Assembly (NCBI GenBank): GCA_046050465.1
Contig: JBJOPS010000050.1
Coordinates: 73,254-137,253, forward strand
Length of the DNA stretch: 64,000 nucleotides
DNA from: Egaibacter sp046050465
Lineage (GTDB): Bacteria > Pseudomonadota > Gammaproteobacteria > Burkholderiales > Burkholderiaceae_C
Direction: 5' to 3'
Shown here: piece after piece, positions 8,892 through 17,234 of the stretch
Numbering within the stretch: position 1 is the first letter of the stretch
Layout: each line of letters starts with the position of its first letter
Made by a program: the position numbers and the translations under genes
The notes under the pieces: generated by a model
Database searches by the model: none
Seen by the model: only the letters and a program-made list of their open reading frames with translations
Told to the model about the DNA's origin: nothing

Positions 8892-9365
8892 TCAGGCGGC
8901 ATAAGCCTCCAGGCCAATCTGGATCACTGTGGCGACCTCGATTCCCACAGCAACCCGCAGCTCGGCCTGTGCCTGAGCGACCGCACGGCGAAATGCCGCC
9001 AGCCACGCCAACCCCTGCGCCGTGAACCGCACCCGGCTGGCACGGGCATCGCGCAAATCGGGCTCTCGGGTCACCAGCGCCCAGGCTTCACACTGATCCA
9101 CCAGCTTGCCCATGGCCTGCTTGGTCATGCCCGCGCGGGCCGCCAGCTCGGTCAGGCGCGAGCCCTCCAGCGCCAGATGCCGGGTAATGTGAACGTGAGA
9201 GGCGCCCAGCCGCCCGCGGGCAGCCAGATTGGACAGCGCCAGCGGCACGGTATCGTCGGCCGCCATCAGTGCCAGCACACGTGCATCAAATCGCTGCAGC
9301 GCCAGGTGCATCAAATGGCCCAGATGGGTCTGGCGCCAACCGTCATGTTCGGCATGGAAGAGCAT
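8892..9365 (-). CDS. MarR-family transcriptional regulator
   Basis: The product is 157 residues. The winged helix-turn-helix is visible as SRLTELAARAGMTKQAMGKLVDQ, with the wing REPDLRDARASRVRFT. MarR proteins bind DNA as dimers and usually leave it when a small aromatic ligand binds. The gene is divergent from recA. A near-perfect inverted repeat just upstream of its start (9372-9413) fits self-repression. Its other targets are not apparent; recA has its own LexA-type control. Confidence 0.85.
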   Translation of the reverse strand: MLFHAEHDGWRQTHLGHLMHLALQRFDARVLALMAADDTVPLALSNLAARGRLGASHVHITRHLALEGSRLTELAARAGMTKQAMGKLVDQCEAWALVTREPDLRDARASRVRFTAQGLAWLAAFRRAVAQAQAELRVAVGIEVATVIQIGLEAYAA

Positions 9366-9371
9366 GGTCGC

Positions 9372-9413
9372 AAATAGTAAACCAAATTGACTAAAAAACT
9401 TGTTTACTTATTT
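9372..9413. promoter_or_regulatory. inverted repeat upstream of marR-type gene, putative operator
   Basis: AAATAGTAAAC (9372-9382) faces GTTTACTTATTT (9402-9413) across 19 bases. The arms are complementary except for one inserted T. The site lies 7-48 bases upstream of the regulator's start codon in a strikingly A/T-rich patch, as expected for a MarR operator. Confidence 0.55.
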
Positions 9414-9431
9414 CAACCAACCACATTAAAC

Positions 9432-9451
9432 TACTGTTCAAGCATCCAGCC
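9432..9451 (+). promoter_or_regulatory. LexA (SOS) box upstream of recA
   Basis: CTGTTCAAGCATCCAG at 9434-9449 fits CTG-N10-CAG. With its flanks it closely matches the E. coli recA operator (TACTGT...AGCAT...CAG). It lies about 61 bases upstream of the recA start, so SOS control of recA is expected. Confidence 0.75.
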
Positions 9452-9510
9452 TGTTATTAAAATCAGATGATGCGCCGGGCTCAACCGATTGATTTACAAG
9501 GAGATTTCTC

Positions 9511-10605
9511 ATGGACGCACCCGTCAAAGGCTTCAACAACATGAATGGCGCCAACAGTGAAAAAGCCAAGGCCCTGCAAGTGGCGCTAGCCCAGATCGAA
9601 AAACAATTCGGCAAAGGCACCATCATGCGCCTGGGCGAAGGCGAGGTGATTGAAGACATCCAGGTCGTCTCCACCGGCTCGCTGGGCCTGGACATTGCCC
9701 TGGGCGTGGGCGGCCTGCCGCGTGGCCGCGTAGTTGAAATCTACGGCCCCGAGTCGTCGGGCAAGACCACGCTGACGCTGCAAGTGATTGCCGAGATGCA
9801 AAAACAGGGTGGCCAGTGCGCCTTTGTGGACGCCGAACACGCGCTGGACGTGCAATACGCCCAAAAACTCGGCGTGAACCTGCAAGACCTGCTGATCAGC
9901 CAGCCCGACACCGGCGAGCAGGCCCTGGAAATCGTGGACAGCCTGGTGCGCTCCGGCGCGGTGGACCTGATCATCGTGGACTCGGTCGCGGCACTCACGC
10001 CCAAGGCCGAACTCGAAGGCGAAATGGGCGACAGCCTGCCCGGGCTCCAAGCCCGGCTGATGAGCCAGGCGTTGCGCAAACTCACCGCCCACATCAAGAA
10101 AACCAACTGCATGGTCATCTTCATCAACCAGATCCGCATGAAGATCGGCGTCATGTTCGGCAGCCCCGAAACCACCACCGGCGGCAACGCGCTGAAGTTC
10201 TACGCCTCCGTGCGCCTGGACATTCGCCGCACCGGCACCATCAAGAAAGGTGACGACGCGATTGGCAACGAGACCAAGGTGAAAGTGGTCAAAAACAAGG
10301 TCGCACCCCCGTTCAAGACGGCGGAGTTCGACATTCTGTTTGGCGAGGGCATCAGCCGCCACGGCGAGATCATCGACATGGGTGTGAACGCCAACATCCT
10401 GGACAAATCGGGCGCCTGGTACGCCTACAACGGCGAAAAGATCGGCCAGGGCCGCGACAACGCACGTGAGTTTTTGCGCGAAAACCCGGCACTGTCCACC
10501 GAGATCGAGAACAAGGTGCGTGAATCGCTGGGCATCCCCTTGCTGCCGGTGGCAGTCGAAGCCGAGGCCAAACCGGCCAAATCTGGTGGCAAAAAAGCCG
10601 ATTAG
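9511..10605 (+). CDS. recA: recombinase A
   Basis: RecA is 364 residues long, preceded by a strong ribosome binding site (AAGGAGA) 8 bases before the ATG. The Walker A motif is GPESSGKTT (79-87), with Walker B in VDLIIVDSVAAL. Loop L2 and the ATP-sensing segment follow (MFGSPETTTGGNALKFYASVR). It forms filaments on single-stranded DNA for homologous recombination and triggers LexA self-cleavage. A LexA box lies upstream and recX follows 65 bp downstream, the usual order. The stop codon (TAG, 10603-10605) lies inside a dispersed hairpin repeat. Confidence 0.98.
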   Translation: MDAPVKGFNNMNGANSEKAKALQVALAQIEKQFGKGTIMRLGEGEVIEDIQVVSTGSLGLDIALGVGGLPRGRVVEIYGPESSGKTTLTLQVIAEMQKQGGQCAFVDAEHALDVQYAQKLGVNLQDLLISQPDTGEQALEIVDSLVRSGAVDLIIVDSVAALTPKAELEGEMGDSLPGLQARLMSQALRKLTAHIKKTNCMVIFINQIRMKIGVMFGSPETTTGGNALKFYASVRLDIRRTGTIKKGDDAIGNETKVKVVKNKVAPPFKTAEFDILFGEGISRHGEIIDMGVNANILDKSGAWYAYNGEKIGQGRDNAREFLRENPALSTEIENKVRESLGIPLLPVAVEAEAKPAKSGGKKAD

Positions 10606-10646
10606 CCCTGCTCAGATATGCGTAAGCAGCTATTAAATATATAGCA
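10597..10646 (-). repeat. dispersed hairpin repeat, copy 2 (recA 3' end)
   Basis: Reading the minus strand: GCTATATATTTAATAGC, TGCTTACGCATAT, then GAGCAGGGCT. The TAG stop of recA and the recA-recX spacer are made of this copy. Confidence 0.8.
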
Positions 10647-10670
10647 ACTCGCCCAATTCCTGCTCGCACC

Positions 10671-11156
10671 ATGTCGTTTGCCCAGCCTTCCCTCAAGGGC
10701 CGCGCCCTGCGCCTGCTCAGCGGGCGCGAGTATTCGCGCCATGAGCTCGAGCGCAAGCTCAAAACGCATGAGGAGGCGCCCGGCGAGCTGGCGCAGGCGC
10801 TCGATGAGCTGCAGGCCAAAGGCTTCATCAGCGAGCCGCGGGTGGTGGAGTCGGTCATCAACCGGCGCTCTGCCAAGCTGGGCACGGCACGTATCCGGCA
10901 GGAACTGCAGGGCAAAGGGCTGGACCCGCAGGCCGTGGCAGACGCAGTGGCCAGCCTGAAAACCACCGAACTGGCGCGCGCCCGCGAGGTGTGGCGCAAA
11001 AAGTTTGGCGCAAAATCGGATGCGGCCTCAGATGCTGTGACCACTGACGCCGCAGCACGCGGCAAGCAGATGCGTTTTCTGGCCGCACGCGGCTTTGGCG
11101 GCGACGTGATCCGCCGCGTGGTCTGTGGCGCGGACGACGATGCCGCGGACGCATAA
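10671..11156 (+). CDS. recX: regulatory protein RecX
   Basis: This 161-residue protein lies directly downstream of recA, as in most proteobacteria. It shows the RecX three-helix repeats: GRALRLLSGREYSRHELERK near the N-terminus, then FISEPRVVESVINRR and TARIRQELQGKGL. RecX binds RecA filaments and limits their growth and coprotease activity. The last repeat is interrupted by an Ala/Asp-rich loop (KSDAASDAVTTDAAARG). Confidence 0.92.
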   Translation: MSFAQPSLKGRALRLLSGREYSRHELERKLKTHEEAPGELAQALDELQAKGFISEPRVVESVINRRSAKLGTARIRQELQGKGLDPQAVADAVASLKTTELARAREVWRKKFGAKSDAASDAVTTDAAARGKQMRFLAARGFGGDVIRRVVCGADDDAADA

Positions 11157-11179
11157 AACAGCCGACTTATACCGTCAAA

Positions 11180-11230
11180 ATGGCCTCCAGCCCTCGTCCA
11201 ATATGCGTGAATAGCTACTAAAAATGTAGC
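11180..11230 (-). repeat. dispersed hairpin repeat, copy 3 (recX-argC spacer)
   Basis: This is one of the best-preserved copies. Minus strand: GCTACATTTTTAGTAGC, TATTCACGCATATTGGACG, AGGGCTGGAGGCCATTT. It fills most of the spacer between the convergent recX and argC genes, where its hairpin could end transcription. Confidence 0.85.
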
Positions 11231-11260
11231 AAACGCAAATGGTTAACCGGGCTTCTGCGG

Positions 11261-12196
11261 CTACAGCCCCAGCATCAGCTTCAGGTTTTGCACCGCCGCG
11301 CCACTGGCGCCTTTGCCCAGATTGTCCAGCCGGGCTACCAGCACAGCGTGGTGGAAACCGTCGTTTGCCCCGGTATTGGCAAACACCCGCAACTCCATCT
11401 TGTTGGTGTCGGCCAGCGCCAGCGCGTCCAGCTTGGCGTCGGGCGTAGCCGGCTCCACGCTCACCCATTCACTGCCCTGATAGTGTCTGGCCAGCGCGTT
11501 GTGCAGATCCTTCGCGCTGGGTTGCCCCGGCAACTGGTCCAGATGCAGCGGCAGCTGCACCAGCATGCCCTGCCTGAAATTGCCCACCGAGGGGATGAAC
11601 AACGGGCGGCGCGTCAAACCCGTGTATGTCATGATTTCCGCAATGTGCTTGTGCTTCAGGCCCAGGCCGTAAAGCTCAAACGCGGGCGCCTGGCCCGACT
11701 CATACGCCTCAATCATGCTGCGCCCGCCACCCGAATAGCCGCTCACCGAGGGCAATGTGAGCGCAAAGTCGTGCGCAATCAGCCCGGCGTCGATCAGCGG
11801 GCGAATCAGCGCAATGGCCCCGGTGGCGTAACAACCCGGGTTGGCCACACGCCGGGCGCTGGCCACAGCCGCCTGCTGTCCAGCGGCCAGTTCGGGAAAG
11901 CCAAACACCCAGCCCGGCGCGGTACGGTGGGCGGTGGAGGCGTCGATCACTTTGGGGCCGGATTTGCCATTTGCCCTTGTCAAATCATCGATCATTGCTA
12001 CGGATTCAATAGCGGCATCATCATGCAGACACAGCACCACCAGATCCACGGAAGCCATCAGCGCGCGTTTGGCGGCGCCGTCCTTGCGCAATTCGGGGGC
12101 AATGCTGACCAGCTCGATGCCGGGCATGGACTGCAACCGTTCGCGAATTTGCAAGCCGGTAGTGCCAGCTTCGCCATCAATGAATATTTTGTGCAT
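11261..12196 (-). CDS. argC: N-acetyl-gamma-glutamyl-phosphate reductase, type 2
   Basis: The product is 311 residues from the ATG at 12196; an in-frame ATG nine bases upstream would add MFY. The N-terminal Rossmann motif reads FIDGEAGTTGLQI and the active-site cysteine is Cys122 in NPGCYATG. IDASTAHR is also typical of the short type 2 AGPR group. The enzyme makes N-acetylglutamate semialdehyde with NADPH, the third step of arginine synthesis. Residues 62-80 (IESVAMIDDLTRANGKSG) look like an insertion relative to remembered homologues and coincide with a degenerate copy of the dispersed repeat. Confidence 0.9.
   Translation of the reverse strand: MHKIFIDGEAGTTGLQIRERLQSMPGIELVSIAPELRKDGAAKRALMASVDLVVLCLHDDAAIESVAMIDDLTRANGKSGPKVIDASTAHRTAPGWVFGFPELAAGQQAAVASARRVANPGCYATGAIALIRPLIDAGLIAHDFALTLPSVSGYSGGGRSMIEAYESGQAPAFELYGLGLKHKHIAEIMTYTGLTRRPLFIPSVGNFRQGMLVQLPLHLDQLPGQPSAKDLHNALARHYQGSEWVSVEPATPDAKLDALALADTNKMELRVFANTGANDGFHHAVLVARLDNLGKGASGAAVQNLKLMLGL
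11962..12013 (-). repeat. dispersed hairpin repeat, degenerate copy (inside argC)
   Basis: The minus strand reads GCTATTGAATCCGTAGC, then after 13 bases TTTGACAAGGGC and AAATGGCAAAT. This keeps the family's hairpin, GACRAGGGC and GGC/CA landmarks at the right spacing. It is translated in frame in argC. It is less sure than the other copies. Confidence 0.45.
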
Positions 12197-12367
12197 ATAA
12201 AACATCCCCGCAAGTCAAAAACCAGCCGACTTGAGCGCGAACCCGTAAGTCCTGCTCAAGTTTGGTGCAATGCAACATGATACATTCCGTAACTGTGTCC
12301 AGCGCCTGCCACAGAACGCCGCCGTTGTGTGCAAGGGTGAAATTTACCTGTTCCTGAGAAAGACCTC

Positions 12368-13528
12368 ATGAAGATCCACGAATACCAAGGCAAGGAAATC
12401 TTGCGCCAATTCGGTGTGCCCACGCCCCGCGGCATTCCCGCTTTTACCGTGCAGGAGGCTGTGGAAGCCGCACAAAAACTCGGAGGCCCGGTCTGGGTGG
12501 TCAAGGCCCAGATCCACGCCGGTGGCCGTGGCAAGGGCGGCGGCGTCAAACTGGCCCGCTCCATTGACGAGGTGAAAAAGCTCGCTGCCGAAATTCTGGG
12601 CATGCAGCTGGTCACCCACCAAACCGGCCCCGAAGGCCAAAAGGTACGCCGCCTGCTGATCGAAGACGGCGCAGACATCAAAAAAGAATACTACGTGTCT
12701 GCCGTGACCGACCGTGCCTCGCAGCGCGTGGCGTTCATTGTCTCGTCTGAAGGCGGCATGGACATCGAGGGCGTGGCTCACGACACGCCCGAGAAAATCC
12801 TCACCGAAATCGTTGACCCGGCCACCGGACTGACCGCCGCCCAGGGCACGAAGCTGGCCGACGCGATTGGCGTGCCCGCTGCCTCCACCGCCATGGCGGT
12901 TGATGTGTTGCAGAAAATCTACAAATGCTACATGGACACCGACGCCTCCCTGGTGGAGATCAACCCGCTGATTCTGGAGGGCAACGGCAACATCAAGGCG
13001 CTGGACGCCAAGTTCAACTTTGACGCCAACGCGCTGTTCCGCCACCCCGAAATCGTCGCCTACCGCGATCTGGACGAAGAAGACCCGGCCGAAATCGAAG
13101 CCAGCAAGTTTGACCTGGCCTACATCAGCCTGGACGGCAACATCGGCTGCCTGGTCAACGGCGCCGGCCTGGCCATGGCCACCATGGACACCATCAAACT
13201 GTTCGGCGGCGAGCCGGCCAACTTCCTGGACGTGGGCGGTGGCGCCACCGCCGAGAAAGTGACGGAAGCCTTCAAGATCATGCTGAAGAACAAGAACGTC
13301 AAAGGCATTCTGGTCAACATCTTCGGCGGCATCATGAAATGCGACACCATCGCCACCGGCGTCATCACCGCCTGCAAGGCTGTGAATCTGTCTGTGCCAC
13401 TGGTCGTGCGCATGAAGGGCACCAACGACGAGCTGGGCAAAAAGCTGCTGGCCGAAAGCGGTCTGCCCATCATTTCTGCAGACACCATGGCCGAAGCGGC
13501 AACGAAAATCGTTGCTGCCGTCAAGTAG
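12368..13528 (+). CDS. sucC: succinyl-CoA ligase, beta subunit
   Basis: This 386-residue protein begins MKIHEYQGKEILRQFGV. The ATP-grasp domain occupies the first two thirds (KAQIHAGGRGKGGGVK, then EINPLI), and the CoA-ligase domain carries GCLVNGAGLAMATMD and NIFGGIMKCD. With SucD it converts succinyl-CoA to succinate with ATP or GTP formation in the citric acid cycle. sucD follows after a 19-bp gap, so the two form an operon. A promoter probably lies in the 160-bp gap divergent from argC. Confidence 0.97.
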   Translation: MKIHEYQGKEILRQFGVPTPRGIPAFTVQEAVEAAQKLGGPVWVVKAQIHAGGRGKGGGVKLARSIDEVKKLAAEILGMQLVTHQTGPEGQKVRRLLIEDGADIKKEYYVSAVTDRASQRVAFIVSSEGGMDIEGVAHDTPEKILTEIVDPATGLTAAQGTKLADAIGVPAASTAMAVDVLQKIYKCYMDTDASLVEINPLILEGNGNIKALDAKFNFDANALFRHPEIVAYRDLDEEDPAEIEASKFDLAYISLDGNIGCLVNGAGLAMATMDTIKLFGGEPANFLDVGGGATAEKVTEAFKIMLKNKNVKGILVNIFGGIMKCDTIATGVITACKAVNLSVPLVVRMKGTNDELGKKLLAESGLPIISADTMAEAATKIVAAVK

Positions 13529-13547
13529 CAAGCCGGAGAAACACCAC

Positions 13548-14441
13548 ATGTCGATCTACATCAATAAAGACACCCGCGTCATCACCCAGGGCATTACAGG
13601 CAAGACCGGACAGTTTCATACCGAAAAATGCCAGGAATACGCCAACGGCAAAAACTGCTTTGTAGCCGGCGTAAACCCCAAGAAGGCGGGCGAGTCGATC
13701 TTCAACATCCCCATCTTCGCCTCGGTTAAAGAAGCCGCTTCGCAGACCGGCGCCACCGTGTCGGTAATCTACGTGCCACCGGCTGGAGCGGCTGCCGCCA
13801 TCTGGGAAGCAGTTGAGGCGGACCTGGACCTGGCCATCTGCATCACCGAAGGCATTCCCGTCAAGGACATGCTCGAAGTGCGCAACCGCATGCGCGCCAA
13901 AGAAGCCGCAGGCGGCAAAAAAACGCTGCTGCTGGGCCCCAACTGCCCCGGCCTGATCACGCCTGACGAGATCAAGATCGGCATCATGCCCGGCCACATC
14001 CACCGCAAAGGCCGCATCGGCGTGGTCTCCCGCTCGGGCACGCTGACCTACGAAGCCGTAGCCATGCTGACCGAAGTCGGCCTGGGCCAATCCAGCGCCG
14101 TGGGCATCGGAGGCGACCCGATCAACGGCTTGAAGCACATCGACGTGATGAAAGCCTTCAACGACGACCCCGACACCGACGCCGTCATCATGATCGGTGA
14201 AATCGGAGGCCCGGACGAAGCCGAAGCCGCCATGTGGTGCAAGGCCAACATGAAAAAACCCATCGTCGGCTTCATCGCCGGCGTAACCGCCCCACCCGGC
14301 AAGCGCATGGGCCACGCCGGCGCGCTGATCTCCGGCGGTGCCGACACGGCCGACGCCAAACTCGCCATCATGCAAGCGTGCGGCTTCATCGTGACGCGCA
14401 ACCCGTCCGAGCTGGGCCGGCTTCTCAAGGCGCAGTTATAA
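13548..14441 (+). CDS. sucD: succinyl-CoA ligase, alpha subunit
   Basis: The product is 297 residues from the ATG at 13548, preceded by GGAGAAACACC. The CoA-binding Rossmann domain begins TRVITQGITGKTGQFHTEKC. The phosphorylated histidine lies in GHAGALISGG near residue 246. It pairs with SucC. A strong hairpin terminator lies downstream (14498-14534). Confidence 0.97.
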   Translation: MSIYINKDTRVITQGITGKTGQFHTEKCQEYANGKNCFVAGVNPKKAGESIFNIPIFASVKEAASQTGATVSVIYVPPAGAAAAIWEAVEADLDLAICITEGIPVKDMLEVRNRMRAKEAAGGKKTLLLGPNCPGLITPDEIKIGIMPGHIHRKGRIGVVSRSGTLTYEAVAMLTEVGLGQSSAVGIGGDPINGLKHIDVMKAFNDDPDTDAVIMIGEIGGPDEAEAAMWCKANMKKPIVGFIAGVTAPPGKRMGHAGALISGGADTADAKLAIMQACGFIVTRNPSELGRLLKAQL

Positions 14442-14497
14442 GCATTACTACGAATGCCCCGGCTGCCCGGTAGCGGCTAAAGTCGTAGCGAACTCGC

Positions 14498-14534
14498 AAG
14501 CGCTCTGAACACAGGCTGTTTGGAGCGCTTCTTT
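14498..14534 (+). terminator. intrinsic terminator after sucCD
   Basis: AAGCGCTC (14498-14505) pairs with GAGCGCTT (14523-14530) around a 17-base loop that has an inner ACA/TGT pairing; CTTT follows. Confidence 0.6.
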
Positions 14535-14615
14535 CATGGGCATGCATACCGGTTGTCAGGGCCGCCGTGGCTGACGTGGTTTGTCAGCACATACACACAT
14601 AAATGGAGATACCAC

Positions 14616-15317
14616 ATGGAAATGCTGCAAAGCGCTGAATTTTGGCTTGCGGTTGGCCAGATCATCATGATCGACATTTTGCTGGGCGGCGACAATGCCG
14701 TCGTCATTGCCCTGGCCTGTCGACAACTGCCCCCTGAACAACGCACCAAGGGAATTCTTTGGGGCACCGCTGGCGCCATTGCGCTCAGGGTGATCCTGAT
14801 AGCCTTTGCCCTGACACTTCTGCAAGTGCCATTTTTAAAACTGGTCGGCGCCATATTGCTGATCTGGATTGGTGTCAAATTGCTGGCCCCGCCTGAGGAT
14901 GATGCACATGGCAACATCCAGTCCAGCGACAAACTGTGGAACGCCGTCAAAACAGTCATCATTGCCGACCTCGTCATGAGCATTGACAACGTCATCGCCA
15001 TTGCTGGCGCCGCTCAAGGGGCCGGACAAGACCACCAGCTGATCCTGGTAATTTTTGGCCTGCTGGTCAGCATCCCCATCATCGTCTGGGGCAGCCAGCT
15101 CGTACTCAAGCTGATGGACCGTTTCCCGCTCATTATTACCATAGGCGGCATGCTGCTTGGCTGGATTGCAGGCACCATGGCGCACACCGACCCGGCCCTG
15201 GTTGCCTATTTACCTCAAACCAAAACCTGGAACTACGGGCTGGGCATTGCTGGCGCCCTGGGCGTACTGGCGATTGGCCAGCTACTCAGGCGCACGCGCC
15301 CCACTGAAGCCGGCTGA
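14616..15317 (+). CDS. TerC-family integral membrane protein
   Basis: This 233-residue protein starts at the ATG at 14616, preceded by TGGAGA; upstream in-frame sequence is not conserved-looking. About seven hydrophobic segments are visible. The TerC signatures are MIDILLGGDNAVVIALA near the N-terminus and DLVMSIDNVIAIAGAA in the middle, each with paired acidic and Asn residues in the membrane. Some relatives (MeeF/Alx/YjbE types) export manganese or help load metal onto exported enzymes; others are linked to tellurite resistance. The substrate cannot be decided here. I looked for a yybP-ykoY manganese riboswitch upstream and did not see one. Confidence 0.85.
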   Translation: MEMLQSAEFWLAVGQIIMIDILLGGDNAVVIALACRQLPPEQRTKGILWGTAGAIALRVILIAFALTLLQVPFLKLVGAILLIWIGVKLLAPPEDDAHGNIQSSDKLWNAVKTVIIADLVMSIDNVIAIAGAAQGAGQDHQLILVIFGLLVSIPIIVWGSQLVLKLMDRFPLIITIGGMLLGWIAGTMAHTDPALVAYLPQTKTWNYGLGIAGALGVLAIGQLLRRTRPTEAG

Positions 15318-15617
15318 CCTGCCGGCGCACGAGGAAAAACCGGCCAATTCAAGTTCCACGCCAAGTCTGCCGAAGACAAGCAGATGGTGAAACTTGCGCT
15401 ACAGGACCAAGACCGGGTGAACACGGGGGCGGGCCGCTACCATGGCGTGCGGGAATGCAGATTGCGCCGGTACAATTCGGCAAAGTCGGTTTTAATCCAC
15501 ACTAAGGGACGTTCCGGGGGGGTGGACTTTGAAAAAACCGTGATAAAAACCTGTCCATCGAATCCGCGCCTCCAATACAGATGGCATGGCGGATATCGAA
15601 ATACAGCGCCCAAGACA
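15318..15617 (+). promoter_or_regulatory. 300-bp spacer with a possible sigma-70 -10 box
   Basis: No gene is supported here. GCCGGTACAAT ends with a TACAAT hexamer at 15471-15476, a common -10 form in Burkholderiales, about 140 bases before the phosphatase start. No convincing -35 was found. It probably drives the PP2C-FHA-phosphodiesterase-ATPase operon. Confidence 0.35.
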
Positions 15618-16433
15618 ATGAATTTCAAGTTTCACACCCAGACCGACCCCGGTCGCACCAGAGAAAACAACGAAGATGCCGTTGCTTTCGATGAACCTAC
15701 CCGGCTAGCCGTCCTGGCCGATGGCATGGGCGGTTACAACGCCGGGGAAATTGCCAGCGGCATGGCGACCGCCTTCATCAAATCGGAAATGGCCCGGTGG
15801 CTGGCCGAAGTTGGCCGGCACGCCCAGATCAAGGAAATCCGGCGCGCCCTGGAGATATGTGTTGACAACGCCAACCTGTCCATCTTCAGCGCAGCCAACT
15901 CCAACTCGCACTACTCGGGGATGGGAACCACACTGATTGTCGGCGTATTTCAAGGCGAGACACTGCTGCTGGGCCATATTGGAGACTCACGCTGCTACCG
16001 GCTCAGGGCTCGCGAGTTTACACAAATCACCAAAGATCACTCGCTGCTGCAAGAGCAAATTGACGCAGGTCTTCTAACCCCGGCGCAAGCCGCCACGGCC
16101 CCAAACAGAAACCTGGTCACACGGGCCCTGGGCGTTGAAGACGCCGTCATGCTCGACCTCAAAGAGTACCCGATTGAGCCCGGTGACCTGTACCTGATGT
16201 GCTCGGACGGCCTGACCGACATGGTCGATGACGCTGAAATCTCCAACATTCTGGAGGGCGGACTATCTCTGGAACAAAAGGCGGCACGGCTGATAAGTGT
16301 CGCAAATGAGCATGGTGGGCGCGATAACATCACCGTTTTGTTGGTTCAAGCAGACGTCGTATTGGAAAAGCGGAGTCTAATCTCCAGATTGCTGGGAAAA
16401 TACCCAAAACAGCAGTTTCCCGAAAACAAGTAA
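15618..16433 (+). CDS. PP2C-family serine/threonine phosphatase
   Basis: The product is 271 residues from the ATG at 15618 (MNFKFHTQTDPGRTRENNED). PP2C metal-binding motifs are complete: ENNEDA, DGMGG (35-39), GDSRCYRLR, DHSLLQEQ, SDGLTD and RDNITVLLV. It should remove phosphate from Ser/Thr in proteins using two Mn or Mg ions. An FHA protein, which reads phosphothreonine, starts 18 bp downstream, so the pair can write off and read the same mark. No Ser/Thr kinase gene lies in this operon. Confidence 0.9.
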   Translation: MNFKFHTQTDPGRTRENNEDAVAFDEPTRLAVLADGMGGYNAGEIASGMATAFIKSEMARWLAEVGRHAQIKEIRRALEICVDNANLSIFSAANSNSHYSGMGTTLIVGVFQGETLLLGHIGDSRCYRLRAREFTQITKDHSLLQEQIDAGLLTPAQAATAPNRNLVTRALGVEDAVMLDLKEYPIEPGDLYLMCSDGLTDMVDDAEISNILEGGLSLEQKAARLISVANEHGGRDNITVLLVQADVVLEKRSLISRLLGKYPKQQFPENK

Positions 16434-16451
16434 CAGAAACAGGAGTCGGCC

Positions 16452-17120
16452 ATGCCGAAAATGATCGTATCGATCGACGGTGTTGTCATCAAGGAAGTAC
16501 AGCTCACCAAGGATCGCACAACCCTTGGGCGGCGTCCTTATAACGACGTGGTCATCGATAACCTGGCCGTCAGCGGGGAGCACGCCGTTTTCCAGATGAC
16601 CGGCAATGACGTGCTTGTTGAAGACCTCAACAGCACCAATGGCACCTATGTAAACGGCAAAGCTGCCAAAAAGCAGCAACTGCAGCCGGGTGACAGCGTT
16701 GAGGTAGGCAAGTACAAAATCCGCTTCGTCAATGAAGCCGCCGCAAGCGGCGACAGGCTCACGCCCGCCAGGGCAGCCGTGAGCGATGCATCGTCCGACT
16801 CGTCATCATCGTCCGGTGCGGGCTTTCCGGTCAGCAGCTCGGCCGAACTGGTGGCCGGCCCCGGTGCCTCCATCAAAGTACTCTCAGGCGCCGCCGCAGG
16901 GCGCGAAGTATCCCTGACCAAAGTAGTCACAACAGTGGGCAAACCGGGTGTGGCAGTGGCCGCCATCACCAAACGGCAAACCGGTTTTGTTGTGCACCAC
17001 GTCGAGGGCGCAAGCAACCCCGCATTGAACGGAGTGCCAATCGGGGCCGACCCCGTGATGCTTAAAAATGGTGACCTGATTGAGCTTGCCGGCACACAAA
17101 TGCAGTTTGTGCAGCAATAA
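16452..17120 (+). CDS. FHA-domain protein, probably two FHA modules
   Basis: This 222-residue protein has a clear N-terminal FHA domain: GRRPYNDVVID (26-36), SGEH (41-44) and NSTNGTYVNG (60-69). These are the residues that bind phosphothreonine. A Ser-rich linker (about 100-120) follows. A second, weaker FHA-like half (about 140-222) has GKPGVAVAAI, VHHVEG and NPALNG, with the key Arg/Ser less clear. It probably acts as an adaptor for phosphorylated partners in the same operon. Confidence 0.88.
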   Translation: MPKMIVSIDGVVIKEVQLTKDRTTLGRRPYNDVVIDNLAVSGEHAVFQMTGNDVLVEDLNSTNGTYVNGKAAKKQQLQPGDSVEVGKYKIRFVNEAAASGDRLTPARAAVSDASSDSSSSSGAGFPVSSSAELVAGPGASIKVLSGAAAGREVSLTKVVTTVGKPGVAVAAITKRQTGFVVHHVEGASNPALNGVPIGADPVMLKNGDLIELAGTQMQFVQQ

Positions 17121-17234
17121 GCGGCCCCCCTCAAGGGTTTCGCCGCTCCCTCGTGGCGGGGGCGCAGCCACACGCGGCAAACTACCGGCGCGTTTGTATT
17201 TGCCGCAGCGTTTGTCCCCAGGCGAGGGCTTTTC

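Noticed and set aside
14442..14615. Possible yybP-ykoY manganese riboswitch before the TerC gene
   Set aside because: The conserved GGGGAGUA and paired elements are not present; only a terminator-like hairpin after sucD is supported.
17121..17234. GC-rich hairpins between the FHA and phosphodiesterase genes as a second repeat family
   Set aside because: Only one similar GC-palindrome (around 59997) occurs in the window and similarity is limited to short G/C runs.
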